8,104 bases of DNA. Source: Candidatus Krumholzibacteriota bacterium (GTDB taxonomy: Bacteria; Krumholzibacteriota; Krumholzibacteriia; Krumholzibacteriales; Krumholzibacteriaceae). Made by a program: the position numbers and the translations under genes. The notes below the pieces were generated by a model. The model was not told where the DNA came from and searched no databases. It was given only the letters and a program-made list of their open reading frames with translations. The stretch is from assembly GCA_030630165.1 (NCBI GenBank), contig DAOVNN010000123.1:1-8104 (forward strand), given 5' to 3'. Shown here one piece after another: positions 1 through 6,706 of this stretch (its first letter is position 1; the number at the start of each line of letters is the position of its first letter).

Positions 1-129
1 ATCCCTGCTTATCGACAGCCCGCTCGGAGGGGCATTGACAAAATCGAGGGTATCATCACACCCTGAACCAGCGACAATAATTGTGGAAAAGAGCAGTAAC
101 GCCGTGACATGAATGGTTTTGGCTCGCAT
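1..129 (-). CDS. Putative lipoprotein, N-terminal 43 residues (gene runs off the left edge)
   Basis: An open reading frame of 43 codons begins with ATG at 129-127 and is still open at position 1, so only the N-terminus is visible. The first residues (MRAKTIHVTALLLF) have two early basic residues followed by a hydrophobic core reaching about residue 20. The stretch AGSGC then puts a cysteine at residue 24, with two aspartates after it. This is the layout of a type II (lipoprotein) signal peptide. The lipobox is imperfect, with Gly at -3 where Leu, Val or Ile is usual. Mature residues visible (CDDTLDFVNAPPSGLS) do not identify a family. A strong Shine-Dalgarno sequence (135-140) lies 5 nt before the ATG and a sigma70-like promoter lies further upstream, so the start is well supported. 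The gene is in the same direction as rsmG, but its own promoter suggests separate transcription. It occupies the place where parA often lies. The function is unknown. Confidence 0.72.
   Translation of the reverse strand, partial: MRAKTIHVTALLLFSTIIVAGSGCDDTLDFVNAPPSGLSISRD
82..90 (-). promoter_or_regulatory. Isolated consensus DnaA-box sequence inside the lipoprotein signal-peptide codons
   Basis: The minus strand reads TTTTCCACA, which fits TTWTNCACA and is identical to the two best boxes in the oriC interval. It lies in coding sequence (codons for Leu-Phe-Ser-Thr across the frame). One consensus box in about 8 kb is close to chance expectation, so function is doubtful. Confidence 0.3.
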
Positions 130-134
130 TGCCA

Positions 135-140
135 CCTCCT
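135..140 (-). promoter_or_regulatory. Shine-Dalgarno site of the putative lipoprotein gene
   Basis: The minus strand reads AGGAGG followed by TGGCA and then ATG, a perfect Shine-Dalgarno core with 5 nt spacing. It decides the start codon of the partial gene at the left edge. Confidence 0.8.
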
Positions 141-165
141 GGAGAAACTAAGTGGAGCTTGCGGG

Positions 166-194
166 AGTATATGAATTGCAGGGATGTAAATCAA
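166..194 (-). promoter_or_regulatory. Sigma70-type promoter for the putative lipoprotein gene
   Basis: On the minus strand TTGATT (194-189, 4 of 6 to TTGACA) and TATACT (171-166, 5 of 6 to TATAAT) are separated by exactly 17 nt. Transcription would begin near position 159, giving a leader of about 30 nt before the ATG at 129. The promoter lies between the parS sites (225-265) and the gene, so a ParB complex spreading from parS could cover it. That last point is inference. Confidence 0.6.
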
Positions 195-224
195 TGAAAA
201 AATCGGGGTTTCTTGAGGAATCCG

Positions 225-240
225 CGTTTCACGTGAAACG
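225..240. promoter_or_regulatory. parS: parS centromere site 1 (ParB binding)
   Basis: The sequence CGTTTCACGTGAAACG is a perfect 16-bp palindrome. It matches the bacterial parS consensus TGTTTCACGTGAAACA at 14 of 16 positions, differing only at the two outermost bases, which are changed symmetrically. ParB/Spo0J binds such sites as a dimer, clamps the DNA using CTP and spreads to neighbouring DNA for chromosome segregation and origin organisation. Clustering near oriC is typical. Confidence 0.93.
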
Positions 241-247
241 GCCGCAT

Positions 248-265
248 GTGTTTCACGTGAAACAC
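248..265. promoter_or_regulatory. parS: parS centromere site 2 (ParB binding)
   Basis: Positions 249-264 are an exact match to the parS consensus TGTTTCACGTGAAACA. The symmetry extends one further base each side (G248, C265), giving an 18-bp perfect palindrome. Its centre is 24 bp from that of the first site, with 8 bp between the two 16-mers. Both sites lie in the gap after the rsmG stop codon. Confidence 0.97.
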
Positions 266-276
266 CGTGCGTCCTC

Positions 277-292
277 GCGCGAAACGCCGCGC
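277..292 (-). other. Small GC hairpin directly after rsmG
   Basis: GCGCG (277-281) and CGCGC (288-292) can pair as a 5-bp stem with a 6-nt loop, immediately after the rsmG stop codon at 293-295. There is no following U-tract, so it is at best a weak 3'-end structure and not a clear intrinsic terminator. Confidence 0.25.
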
Positions 293-904
293 TCAGGGAT
301 CGAGGGCAAGGGCGATCGCCTCCCCCCTGCCTCCCCTCAGCTCGATCCTGCCGCGGAGCGTAAAGCCCGCCGCACCCTCGAGCTCACTCTCCCACTCCTC
401 GCCCTTTGCCGTTACATAGATGCCGCCCTTTCGGAGCATCCTGCGGGCGATCGGAAGTATCTCGTCGAGGCGCCCCGCTGCCTTCGAGGTCACGACGTCG
501 AACACGCCCTCTTCCGGATAGAGCGCTGCGTCCTCCGCCCTGACCGCCACTCCCTCCAGGCCGAGGAGGGCAGTCGTCCTCTCGAGAAAGGTCGCGAGGC
601 GTTCCTTCCTCTCGAAAAGGACCAGTCTCCACTGCGGCCTCACCATCTTCCACACGAGGCCCGGAAACCCGGCTCCTGTCCCGATGTCCGCTGCCGCCGG
701 GCCTTCGCCGGCCAGTTCGAGCATGATCATCGAGTCGGAGATCTGCGCCGCGATCGCTTCGGCCATCTTCTCCCTGCCTGTCAGATGGATCCGTCCCCCC
801 CATTTCACCAGCTCGGCGACATATTCCCTCATCTTTTCCGGTGGCTCCGCCCCCCCGAGCTCATCCAGCACCATTTCCCAGGCTTCTTCCGTCCTATCTT
901 TCAT
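293..904 (-). CDS. rsmG: 16S rRNA (guanine-527-N7)-methyltransferase RsmG (GidB)
   Basis: This 203-residue protein is close to the usual RsmG length of about 207. RsmG uses S-adenosylmethionine to methylate N7 of G527 in the 530 loop of 16S rRNA; loss of it gives low-level streptomycin resistance in several bacteria. The Rossmann-type SAM-binding motif DIGTGAGFPGL is at residues 73-83. The family motif around KWGGRIHLTG (34-43), with HLT matching the usual NLT, precedes it. The segment LFERKERLATFL (about 96-107) matches the second conserved block, where an acidic residue binds the SAM ribose. The block usually read as TSRA is TSKA here (Lys141). The ATG at 904 overlaps the mnmG stop codon by 11 bp, so the two are translationally linked. 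It is the last gene of the cluster. Confidence 0.96.
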   Translation of the reverse strand: MKDRTEEAWEMVLDELGGAEPPEKMREYVAELVKWGGRIHLTGREKMAEAIAAQISDSMIMLELAGEGPAAADIGTGAGFPGLVWKMVRPQWRLVLFERKERLATFLERTTALLGLEGVAVRAEDAALYPEEGVFDVVTSKAAGRLDEILPIARRMLRKGGIYVTAKGEEWESELEGAAGFTLRGRIELRGGRGEAIALALDP

Positions 905-2717
905 CTCCGGCCCTCTCCAGAAAGACCATCAGCACCGATACGTCCGAGTTCCTCACGCCGGCCAGCCTCGCTGCCTTCCCGAGCGTCTCGGGACGAAACT
1001 TCTCCAGCACTTCCCTCGCCTCTGTACTCAATGCCCCGATATCCTTGTATGCGAATCCGTCCGGAATCTTCCTGCGCTCCATCCTCCTGAGCTTCTCGGC
1101 AGTCCTGTCCTGCCTGCGGATATATCCACGATATTTGTGATCGATCTCCAGGGACTCCCCCTCCTTCTTCCCCAGCCCGAGCGGACCGTTCGGCAAAAGG
1201 GGCTCTATATCCTCCAGGCTGACTCCCGGGCGCTGCAGAAGCCGTGCGGCGCGCATTTTCCCCGAGCCTTCCAGGGTCACGCTTTCCGTCTCCAGCCTCC
1301 TTCTCGCCCTCCGCACCGCCTTTCTGGCGGAGATCATCCCCTCCCACTGCTCCCTGGGCAGGAGCCCGAATCTCACCGCGTACCCGAGAAGCCTCTCGTC
1401 CGCATTATCCTGCCTCAGCGAAAGCCTGTACTCGGCCCTCGATGTAAACATCCTGTACGGTTCCCATATCTCCTTTGTGACAAGATCGTCTATCAGAACA
1501 CCTATATAGGCCTCGCTGCGCCCCAGCACGAACGGGTCCTTCCCGCGCAACTCAAGGACGGCATTTATCCCGGCGACAATGCCCTGGGCCGCCGCTTCTT
1601 CATATCCGGAGGTGCCGTTGATCTGGCCGGCCAGGTAGAGGCCGGGGATATTTCGTGATTCGAGCGTCGAATGTATCTGGTACGGGGGAAAGAAATCGTA
1701 CTCGATGGCATACTCGTATCTCACGATCTCCGCATTTTCGAGACCCGGTATGGACCTCACCATCTCCAGCTGCACCTCTTCGGGGAGGCTCGTCGAGAGT
1801 CCGTTTACATATATCTCTTCCGAATCCCTTCCTTCCGGCTCAAGGAAGAGCTGGTGCCTGGGCTTTTCGGAGAATCTGACCACCTTGTCCTCTATCGACG
1901 GGCAGTACCTCGGCCCCGTCCCCTGTATCTGCCCGGAGAAAAGTGGTGCGCGATGGATATTGGCATTTATGATCGCGTGTGTCGCCTCTCCTGTCCAGGT
2001 CAGGTGGCAGGGGATCTGCTCAACGTCGAGTTTTTTCGTCCTGAACGAGAAGGGTGCGGGATCTTCGTCGCCCGGCTGTACCTGGCATCTCGAGAAATCG
2101 ATCGACTCCTTCAGAAGCCTCGGGGGTGTCCCGGTCTTCAGCCTCTCCCTCTTCAGCCCTGCCCCGGCAAGCATATCGGACAGGCCCCGCGATGGCGGCT
2201 CGCCCTCTCTGCCTCCAGGGATCTGCTTCTCTCCTATGTGCATCAGGCCGTTCGGAAATGTCCCCAGAGCAATGATGACCTTCTCCGCCTTGATCTCCTC
2301 TCCGTCGGCAGTCCTGACGCCCCTCGCCTTCCCTTCTTCCATCGCGATGGCTGTTATCTCCGCCTCGATCAGATCTAGGTTCTTCTCGGCCTCTATCGAG
2401 GAGAGCATCCGCTCGTGGTAAGCCGTCTTGTCGGCCTGCGCCCTTGGGGACCATACCGCCGGACCCTTGCCCCTGTTCAGCATCCTGAACTGGATCCCGG
2501 CGTAATCGATGCAGAGACCCATCTCGCCGCCCAGCGCGTCGATCTCCCGCACCAGCTGTCCCTTTGCCAGCCCTCCAATCGCCGGATTACAGGGCATGCG
2601 CGCAATATCGCCCTTCCTGATCGTCACGAAAAGGGTTTTAACGCCCATTCTCGCACAGGCCAGGGCAGCCTCGCATCCCGCGTGTCCACCTCCGACTACT
2701 ATGATCGGATATTCCAA
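894..2717 (-). CDS. mnmG: tRNA uridine-5-carboxymethylaminomethyl synthesis enzyme MnmG (GidA)
   Basis: A 607-residue FAD protein that pairs with MnmE to install the cmnm5/nm5 group on U34 of tRNAs reading NNA/NNG codons, using glycine or ammonium and methylene-tetrahydrofolate. The N-terminal dinucleotide-binding loop VVGGGHAGCEAA is at residues 7-18. The block PCNPAIGGLAKGQLVREIDALGG (42-64) carries Cys43, and RYCPSIEDK (270-278) carries Cys272; these correspond to the conserved cysteines of the family. Further signatures are YDFFPP (340-345), the second FAD motif GTSGYEEAAAQG (368-379) and FTSRAEYRL (424-432). The C-terminal helical domain that contacts MnmE is present, with the family-typical ending LAGVRNSDV (585-593). 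The start is TTG, chosen because no in-frame ATG or GTG precedes the FAD motif at a sensible distance and GGCGG sits 7 nt before it. It follows mnmE by 35 nt and overlaps rsmG by 11 bp. Confidence 0.97.
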   Translation of the reverse strand: MEYPIIVVGGGHAGCEAALACARMGVKTLFVTIRKGDIARMPCNPAIGGLAKGQLVREIDALGGEMGLCIDYAGIQFRMLNRGKGPAVWSPRAQADKTAYHERMLSSIEAEKNLDLIEAEITAIAMEEGKARGVRTADGEEIKAEKVIIALGTFPNGLMHIGEKQIPGGREGEPPSRGLSDMLAGAGLKRERLKTGTPPRLLKESIDFSRCQVQPGDEDPAPFSFRTKKLDVEQIPCHLTWTGEATHAIINANIHRAPLFSGQIQGTGPRYCPSIEDKVVRFSEKPRHQLFLEPEGRDSEEIYVNGLSTSLPEEVQLEMVRSIPGLENAEIVRYEYAIEYDFFPPYQIHSTLESRNIPGLYLAGQINGTSGYEEAAAQGIVAGINAVLELRGKDPFVLGRSEAYIGVLIDDLVTKEIWEPYRMFTSRAEYRLSLRQDNADERLLGYAVRFGLLPREQWEGMISARKAVRRARRRLETESVTLEGSGKMRAARLLQRPGVSLEDIEPLLPNGPLGLGKKEGESLEIDHKYRGYIRRQDRTAEKLRRMERRKIPDGFAYKDIGALSTEAREVLEKFRPETLGKAARLAGVRNSDVSVLMVFLERAGDER

Positions 2718-2724
2718 CGTCTGA

Positions 2725-2729
2725 CCGCC
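2725..2729 (-). promoter_or_regulatory. Ribosome binding site supporting a TTG start for mnmG
   Basis: The minus strand reads GGCGG, then 7 nt, then TTG GAA TAT. The frame upstream to the mnmE stop codon has no ATG or GTG, so this weak Shine-Dalgarno match and family length both favour the TTG at 2717. Confidence 0.5.
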
Positions 2730-2752
2730 AAAATTGTTGAAAAGATTTATAA

Positions 2753-4120
2753 TTACTTGCCAATACAGAATTTAGAGAATATTTCGTCGAGGATGTTCTC
2801 GGCTGCCGATTTTCCGGTCACCTCACCGCAGGCATCAAGGGCCTCTCTGAGCTCGAGGCTCAGGATCTCGGCCGGAGAATTTTTCCCTAGTTCGGCGACG
2901 AGCCTTTCCAGAGCCTCCATTGCCCTGCGTAACGCAATGCCCTGCCTGATGTTAAGGGCAATCAGCTCTCCCTGCACAACGGAAAGCTCCCCGTTGGTCG
3001 TAAAATCGAATATCTTGTCGCGAAGCAGGGCAAGACCCTCTCCGGTCATTGCCGAAACCGCTACGGTGCGCTCTTCTCCGGCTGGTGAGAGCGACGTCGT
3101 ATCTCCGCCTCCCGGCACGAGATCCGCCTTGTTCACCACAACGATCCTGTTGCTTCCGGCATGCACCTCGAGCTCCTCGAGGGCTTCCTCCTGCCATCCT
3201 TCGACTGCGTCGACTACGAAAAGGACCAGGTCGGCCGCTCCCGCCGCCTCTCTTCCCTTGCGTATCCCCTCGCTCTCTATCTCGCAGCCCGTCTCGGCCA
3301 GTCCGGCCGTGTCCTCAAGGTGATATGTCAATCCGCCGATGTGTATCCTCTCCCTGAGAACATCCCGCGTCGTGCCCGGAACGGGGGATACGATGGCCCT
3401 TTCCTCGCCGAGAAGCGCATTATAGAGGCTGCTTTTCCCGGCGTTTCTCGGTCCTGTTATCGTTATTCTTATACCGCGCCGCAGCTTACTGCCTGCAACC
3501 TCGGACTGAAGCAGGTGCGCTATCAGAGCCGTATATGTGCTGGCGACCGTTTCGAGCTCACCGGGGTCGTAAGTCTCGATGTCTTCCTCGGAAAAATCTA
3601 TCGATGCTTCGACAAGGGCCAGCTTCGACCTGAGCCCCTTCTCTATCATGCCGATCTTTCCCGAGAGCAGCCCCTTGAGATGCAGGAGAGCGACCTCCGT
3701 CTGGAGCTTCGTCTCCGAGGCTATGAGATCGGCGACCGCCTCAGCCTGCACAAGGTCCAGCTTTCCCGAGAGGAACGCACGCCTGGTGAACTCTCCCGGT
3801 CCGGCAAGCCTCGCTCCCCTTCTGACAATCTCCTCTATGATCGCCGAAACGACCTGCATGCTCCCGTGGCACGAGATCTCAGCCGAATCTTCGCCTGTAT
3901 ATGAATGTGGGCCGTGAAACACGGCCGTTACGACATCGTCGAGCAGCTGTGGACCATGGCCGTATAGAGGGCAATTGTGGAGCGTCCTCGGCTCCCACTC
4001 CCTTGCTCCGGGCGCCATCGCCTCCAGGATCCCGATCGCCTCCGGTCCCGAGATCCTGATAACCGCGATCCCCGAGCTGCCTGGCGGCGTGCTCAGGGCG
4101 ACGATCGTATCACCGTGCAT
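2753..4120 (-). CDS. mnmE: tRNA modification GTPase MnmE (TrmE)
   Basis: A full-length 455-residue GTPase, MnmG's partner in wobble-uridine modification; its K+-stimulated GTP-dependent dimerisation of the G domains drives the reaction. The N-terminal folate-binding domain begins DTIVALSTPPGSSGIAVIRISG (4-25) and includes SYTGEDSAEISCHG (73-86). The helical domain follows, with GPGEFTRRAFLSGKLDLVQAEAV running through 107-129. The inserted G domain has G1 GPRNAGKS (223-230), G2 TTRD (250-253), G3 DTAG (270-273), G4 NKAD (330-333) and G5 SAM (356-358). The protein ends in the invariant CIGK (452-455), whose cysteine is catalytically required in the family. The P-loop reads GPRN where GRPN or similar is usual. 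The ATG lies 4 nt after the jag stop codon, implying coupled translation. Confidence 0.97.
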   Translation of the reverse strand: MHGDTIVALSTPPGSSGIAVIRISGPEAIGILEAMAPGAREWEPRTLHNCPLYGHGPQLLDDVVTAVFHGPHSYTGEDSAEISCHGSMQVVSAIIEEIVRRGARLAGPGEFTRRAFLSGKLDLVQAEAVADLIASETKLQTEVALLHLKGLLSGKIGMIEKGLRSKLALVEASIDFSEEDIETYDPGELETVASTYTALIAHLLQSEVAGSKLRRGIRITITGPRNAGKSSLYNALLGEERAIVSPVPGTTRDVLRERIHIGGLTYHLEDTAGLAETGCEIESEGIRKGREAAGAADLVLFVVDAVEGWQEEALEELEVHAGSNRIVVVNKADLVPGGGDTTSLSPAGEERTVAVSAMTGEGLALLRDKIFDFTTNGELSVVQGELIALNIRQGIALRRAMEALERLVAELGKNSPAEILSLELREALDACGEVTGKSAAENILDEIFSKFCIGK

Positions 4121-4124
4121 GGCT

Positions 4125-4829
4125 CTAGTCTCTGTTTCTGTACCGGCCGCCGCCCCTTCGCTCCCGTCCCTTGCCCGCGGGCGCTATGCAGACCTTCCTC
4201 ATATCGCCGTTGCCGGTTGTATATGTCGTGATTCCTTCTTCGTCGGTCAGCGCCACATGGACGCTCCTTCTCTCTGACGCATTCATCGGCTCCATCTGGA
4301 CCTCACGGTTCGATCTCCTGGCCCTCTCGGCGGCCTTGACCGCCTTCTGCCGAAGGATCTCCTGCCTGTTTTTTAGATACCCGCCGACATCGAGCGTCAA
4401 GCGCTGGTATCCGCCCATCTTCCTCGAGACTATCCTCCCGACGAGGTGCTGCAGAGAATTCAGCGTATCCCCCTTGCGGCCTATCAACAGGCCGTCAACG
4501 CCGGCAGTCTCGATATTTATATAAGTGGCGTCGTCATCAGACTCGGCGAAGAGTCTGTAGCTTATATCGAGGCATTCCATTATATAGCGTGCGACCTCGT
4601 CGGCGATCTCCTCGATCCCCTTCGAGTCGTTATTCTTTGTGACCCTGATCCGCGCATCCCTGGCGCCGAATATGTTCAGTACACCCTTCTGCCCCGCATC
4701 GAGTATCTCGATCTCTACATTCTCGACCCTGGCATCGAGTGACTTGAGTGCCTTGGCCAGCGCTTTCTCCACGCTCTTGCCGGTGGTCTCAATTACTGCC
4801 TTTCTCTCGTCTCTTCCGGAACCTCTCAT
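4125..4829 (-). CDS. jag: RNA-binding protein Jag/KhpB (SpoIIIJ-associated)
   Basis: A 234-residue cytoplasmic RNA-binding protein. Three domains are visible. A Jag_N domain at about 12-62 carries the conserved pattern GKSVEKALAKAL and KGVLNIFG. A KH domain at about 75-150 has the nucleic-acid loop LLIGRKGDTLNSLQ (114-127), with GRKG at 117-120. An R3H domain at about 160-220 has RRSVH (187-191), giving the Arg-x3-His signature. The C-terminal tail is Arg/Gly-rich (GRERRGGGRYRNRD), which could add non-specific RNA contacts. In Gram-positives KhpB pairs with KhpA and affects cell division and elongation; in Gram-negatives its role is less defined, but linkage to yidC is widespread. The ATG is preceded by GAGGAG with 7 nt spacing. 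The gap from yidC is 50 nt and contains an inverted repeat. Confidence 0.94.
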   Translation of the reverse strand: MRGSGRDERKAVIETTGKSVEKALAKALKSLDARVENVEIEILDAGQKGVLNIFGARDARIRVTKNNDSKGIEEIADEVARYIMECLDISYRLFAESDDDATYINIETAGVDGLLIGRKGDTLNSLQHLVGRIVSRKMGGYQRLTLDVGGYLKNRQEILRQKAVKAAERARRSNREVQMEPMNASERRSVHVALTDEEGITTYTTGNGDMRKVCIAPAGKGRERRGGGRYRNRD

Positions 4830-4845
4830 ATAATATCTCCTCTTT

Positions 4846-4884
4846 CCTGATATTAGAATCCTGTCATATTGCAGCCATATCAGG
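4846..4884 (-). repeat. Inverted repeat in the yidC-jag junction
   Basis: CCTGATAT (4846-4853) and ATATCAGG (4877-4884) are perfect 8-bp inverted arms with a 23-nt loop. In the transcript the first arm covers the yidC stop codon and the second ends 3 nt before the jag Shine-Dalgarno run. A stem here could affect jag translation or mRNA stability; this is inference. There is no U-tract, so it is not an intrinsic terminator. Confidence 0.4.
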
Positions 4885-6661
4885 CCGTTTCGGCATGGAC
4901 TGTTTCTTCGGATTCTATCTGTCTGTGAACTATATACTGCTGGACAATCGAGAATATGTTGTTAACCAGCCAGTACAGTACCAGCCCCGAGGGCATGTTG
5001 TAGAACATGACGGTGAACACTATCGGCATCATCGTCTGCATCATCTTCTGCTGGCCCGCCGCCCCGGCCGTCGGGCCGCCGGTCGGCGTACCGCCGCCGG
5101 TCTTCGACTGGACGAACATCGCTACGCCCATAAGTAGCGGCAGCATATGGAACTCGCTGCCGAGAAACGGAAGCTTCAATCCGAAGTCAAAGAGCACATC
5201 GGGTGAAGACAGGTCGTTGATCCAGAGCACGAACGGGGCTCTCCTGAGCTCTATCGTGTTCCTTAAAACGCTGAACAGGGCAATGAAAACCGGCATCTGG
5301 AAGAGGAGCGGCAGGCATCCACCGAGTGGATTGACGCCGCCTTCCTTGTACAGTTTCATCGTTTCCTTGTTCAGCCTGGTCTTGTCATCCTTGTACTTGT
5401 CCTGCAGCTCCTTGATCTTCGGCTGGAGCCGCTGCATGTCCTTCATCGATTTGAAGCTCTTGTGAGTCAGCCTGTAGAACAGGACCTTGGTCAGGACCGA
5501 CAGGATGATTATGACAACGCCTATGTTGGGTATGAATCCGCCCATCCAGATCATCAGGCCCAGGATGAACTTGCTGAAGAACCTCAGCCTTCCAAGATCG
5601 ATCGTCTTCTCTAGGCCCACGTCATAGGCCTTCAGGGCCTTTATGTCCAGCGGGCCCATATAGAGGGTGTATTCATCCCTTACCATCCTCGGATCGCCGC
5701 TGAACGGGTATGTGACCACCCAGCCGACCTGCGAGAGCTCCTTGTCCCCGATCATCCCGAGCCGGCCGGTCCTCTGTGTCGCCGTCAGCATGGCCGTAAG
5801 GAAATACTTGCTCCTCGCGCCCGCCCAGACGACAACGCCCTCCTGCTCCTTGAGGCCCGTTTTTCCGAAGCTCCTCGCCGCCTCGGTATAGATATCTTCC
5901 CCCACTCTTCCCATCGAGGCAAGCTGGCGCTTCTCCCACTTCGTATCCTTTTCATTAAGCGCCAGGCCGCAGTTCCAGGAGACCGAGTAGGCACTCGTCT
6001 CTCTCAATGCCCCCTGCCGGCCTATCGCAACGGACAGCCCCGCTTCGTAGCTGCCGCGCATGAACCTGAACTTTTTCTCTATCATCTCTCCGTCGGACGA
6101 CTCCCTGCTGAAGGCGATCACGGCTTCATCAGTGCCCTCTCCGAGTATTACGTGCTCGCCGTCGATCGCTTCCCTGCCGTTTACGAGTGTCGAAAACCGC
6201 ACTCCCGACAGGCCTATCCAGCGACCGTCCTTCTCTATGCTGAGAGAGACGCCGCCGCCCGAATCCTCGGGCACAAGCTGCACAAAGCCGCCTCCGAACC
6301 TGTCGTACTCTGTCAGCTCGACGCTATGGATCTCGCCGCCCCGGCTTGTCAGCATGACCACCATGGGACCTGTATCCACCGTGATGGATATATCCTCCCC
6401 GTCCTCCGCGAAAAGGCCGGCCTCGGCTGGTACGCTGTCCGTCGCTGGCGCCGCCGCTTCTTCGACTGCCGGCTTCTGCTGAGCGGGGGGCTGCTCCGTA
6501 GCCGTGTGCTCCGCTGCTTCGACCGAGGTGATCGAGTCGGCCCTGGCCTGCTCTACCCTTACCCTTGCGGCCTCCTGCTGTTTGGGGCGAACGTAGATCA
6601 TCTGCCAGGCTATGAGTATCCCGAATGTGATCAAGATGGCAACTAATGAACGCTTGTCCAT
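4880..6661 (-). CDS. yidC: Membrane protein insertase YidC (long, Gram-negative type)
   Basis: A 593-residue inner-membrane insertase that acts with SecYEG or alone to insert and fold membrane proteins. Residues 6-24 form the extra N-terminal helix of Gram-negative YidC. An Ala/Glu/Pro-rich linker (about 41-82) leads into the periplasmic beta-sandwich domain (about 85-350). The conserved core begins near 363. Lys392, in LTKVLFYRL, occupies the place of the hydrophilic-groove Arg366 of E. coli. The cytoplasmic helical hairpin C1 (about 400-440) is followed by the family motif GGVNPLGGCLPLLFQMPVF (441-459). Membrane segments then fall at about 449-467, 497-518 and 544-580, with FYNMPSGLVLYWLVNN at 553-568. 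The C2 loop has a Gly/Thr/Pro-rich stretch (521-537) and the C-terminal tail is acidic. The ATG at 6661 has AGGGAAG 6 nt upstream. It lies 45 nt after yidD. Confidence 0.97.
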   Translation of the reverse strand: MDKRSLVAILITFGILIAWQMIYVRPKQQEAARVRVEQARADSITSVEAAEHTATEQPPAQQKPAVEEAAAPATDSVPAEAGLFAEDGEDISITVDTGPMVVMLTSRGGEIHSVELTEYDRFGGGFVQLVPEDSGGGVSLSIEKDGRWIGLSGVRFSTLVNGREAIDGEHVILGEGTDEAVIAFSRESSDGEMIEKKFRFMRGSYEAGLSVAIGRQGALRETSAYSVSWNCGLALNEKDTKWEKRQLASMGRVGEDIYTEAARSFGKTGLKEQEGVVVWAGARSKYFLTAMLTATQRTGRLGMIGDKELSQVGWVVTYPFSGDPRMVRDEYTLYMGPLDIKALKAYDVGLEKTIDLGRLRFFSKFILGLMIWMGGFIPNIGVVIIILSVLTKVLFYRLTHKSFKSMKDMQRLQPKIKELQDKYKDDKTRLNKETMKLYKEGGVNPLGGCLPLLFQMPVFIALFSVLRNTIELRRAPFVLWINDLSSPDVLFDFGLKLPFLGSEFHMLPLLMGVAMFVQSKTGGGTPTGGPTAGAAGQQKMMQTMMPIVFTVMFYNMPSGLVLYWLVNNIFSIVQQYIVHRQIESEETVHAETA

Positions 6662-6706
6662 TCTTCACTTCCCTTCGGAGGTGCAACAGGTTTTGAGAAG
6701 CTGGAG

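Noticed and set aside
9..194. Minus-strand 61-codon frame at the left edge, in a different frame from the lipoprotein
   Set aside because: It starts over the promoter with no ribosome binding site. The competing frame has a perfect AGGAGG, a signal peptide and a promoter.
199..240. Possible intrinsic terminator after rsmG (T-run on the minus strand at about 198-204)
   Set aside because: The T-run is about 20 nt from the parS palindrome and has no adjacent GC-rich stem, so it does not meet the usual form.
152..1658. Long plus-strand open frames (152-1090, 684-1658) opposite rsmG and mnmG
   Set aside because: They are antisense to clearly recognisable genes, translate to Pro/Arg/Ser-rich sequence without family features, and are explained by codon bias of the true frames.
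1671..3904. Plus-strand open frames opposite mnmG and mnmE (1671-2378, 1705-2421, 2415-3323, 3161-3904)
   Set aside because: The minus-strand frames contain complete MnmG and MnmE motifs; the plus-strand products resemble nothing and have no ribosome binding sites at sensible places.
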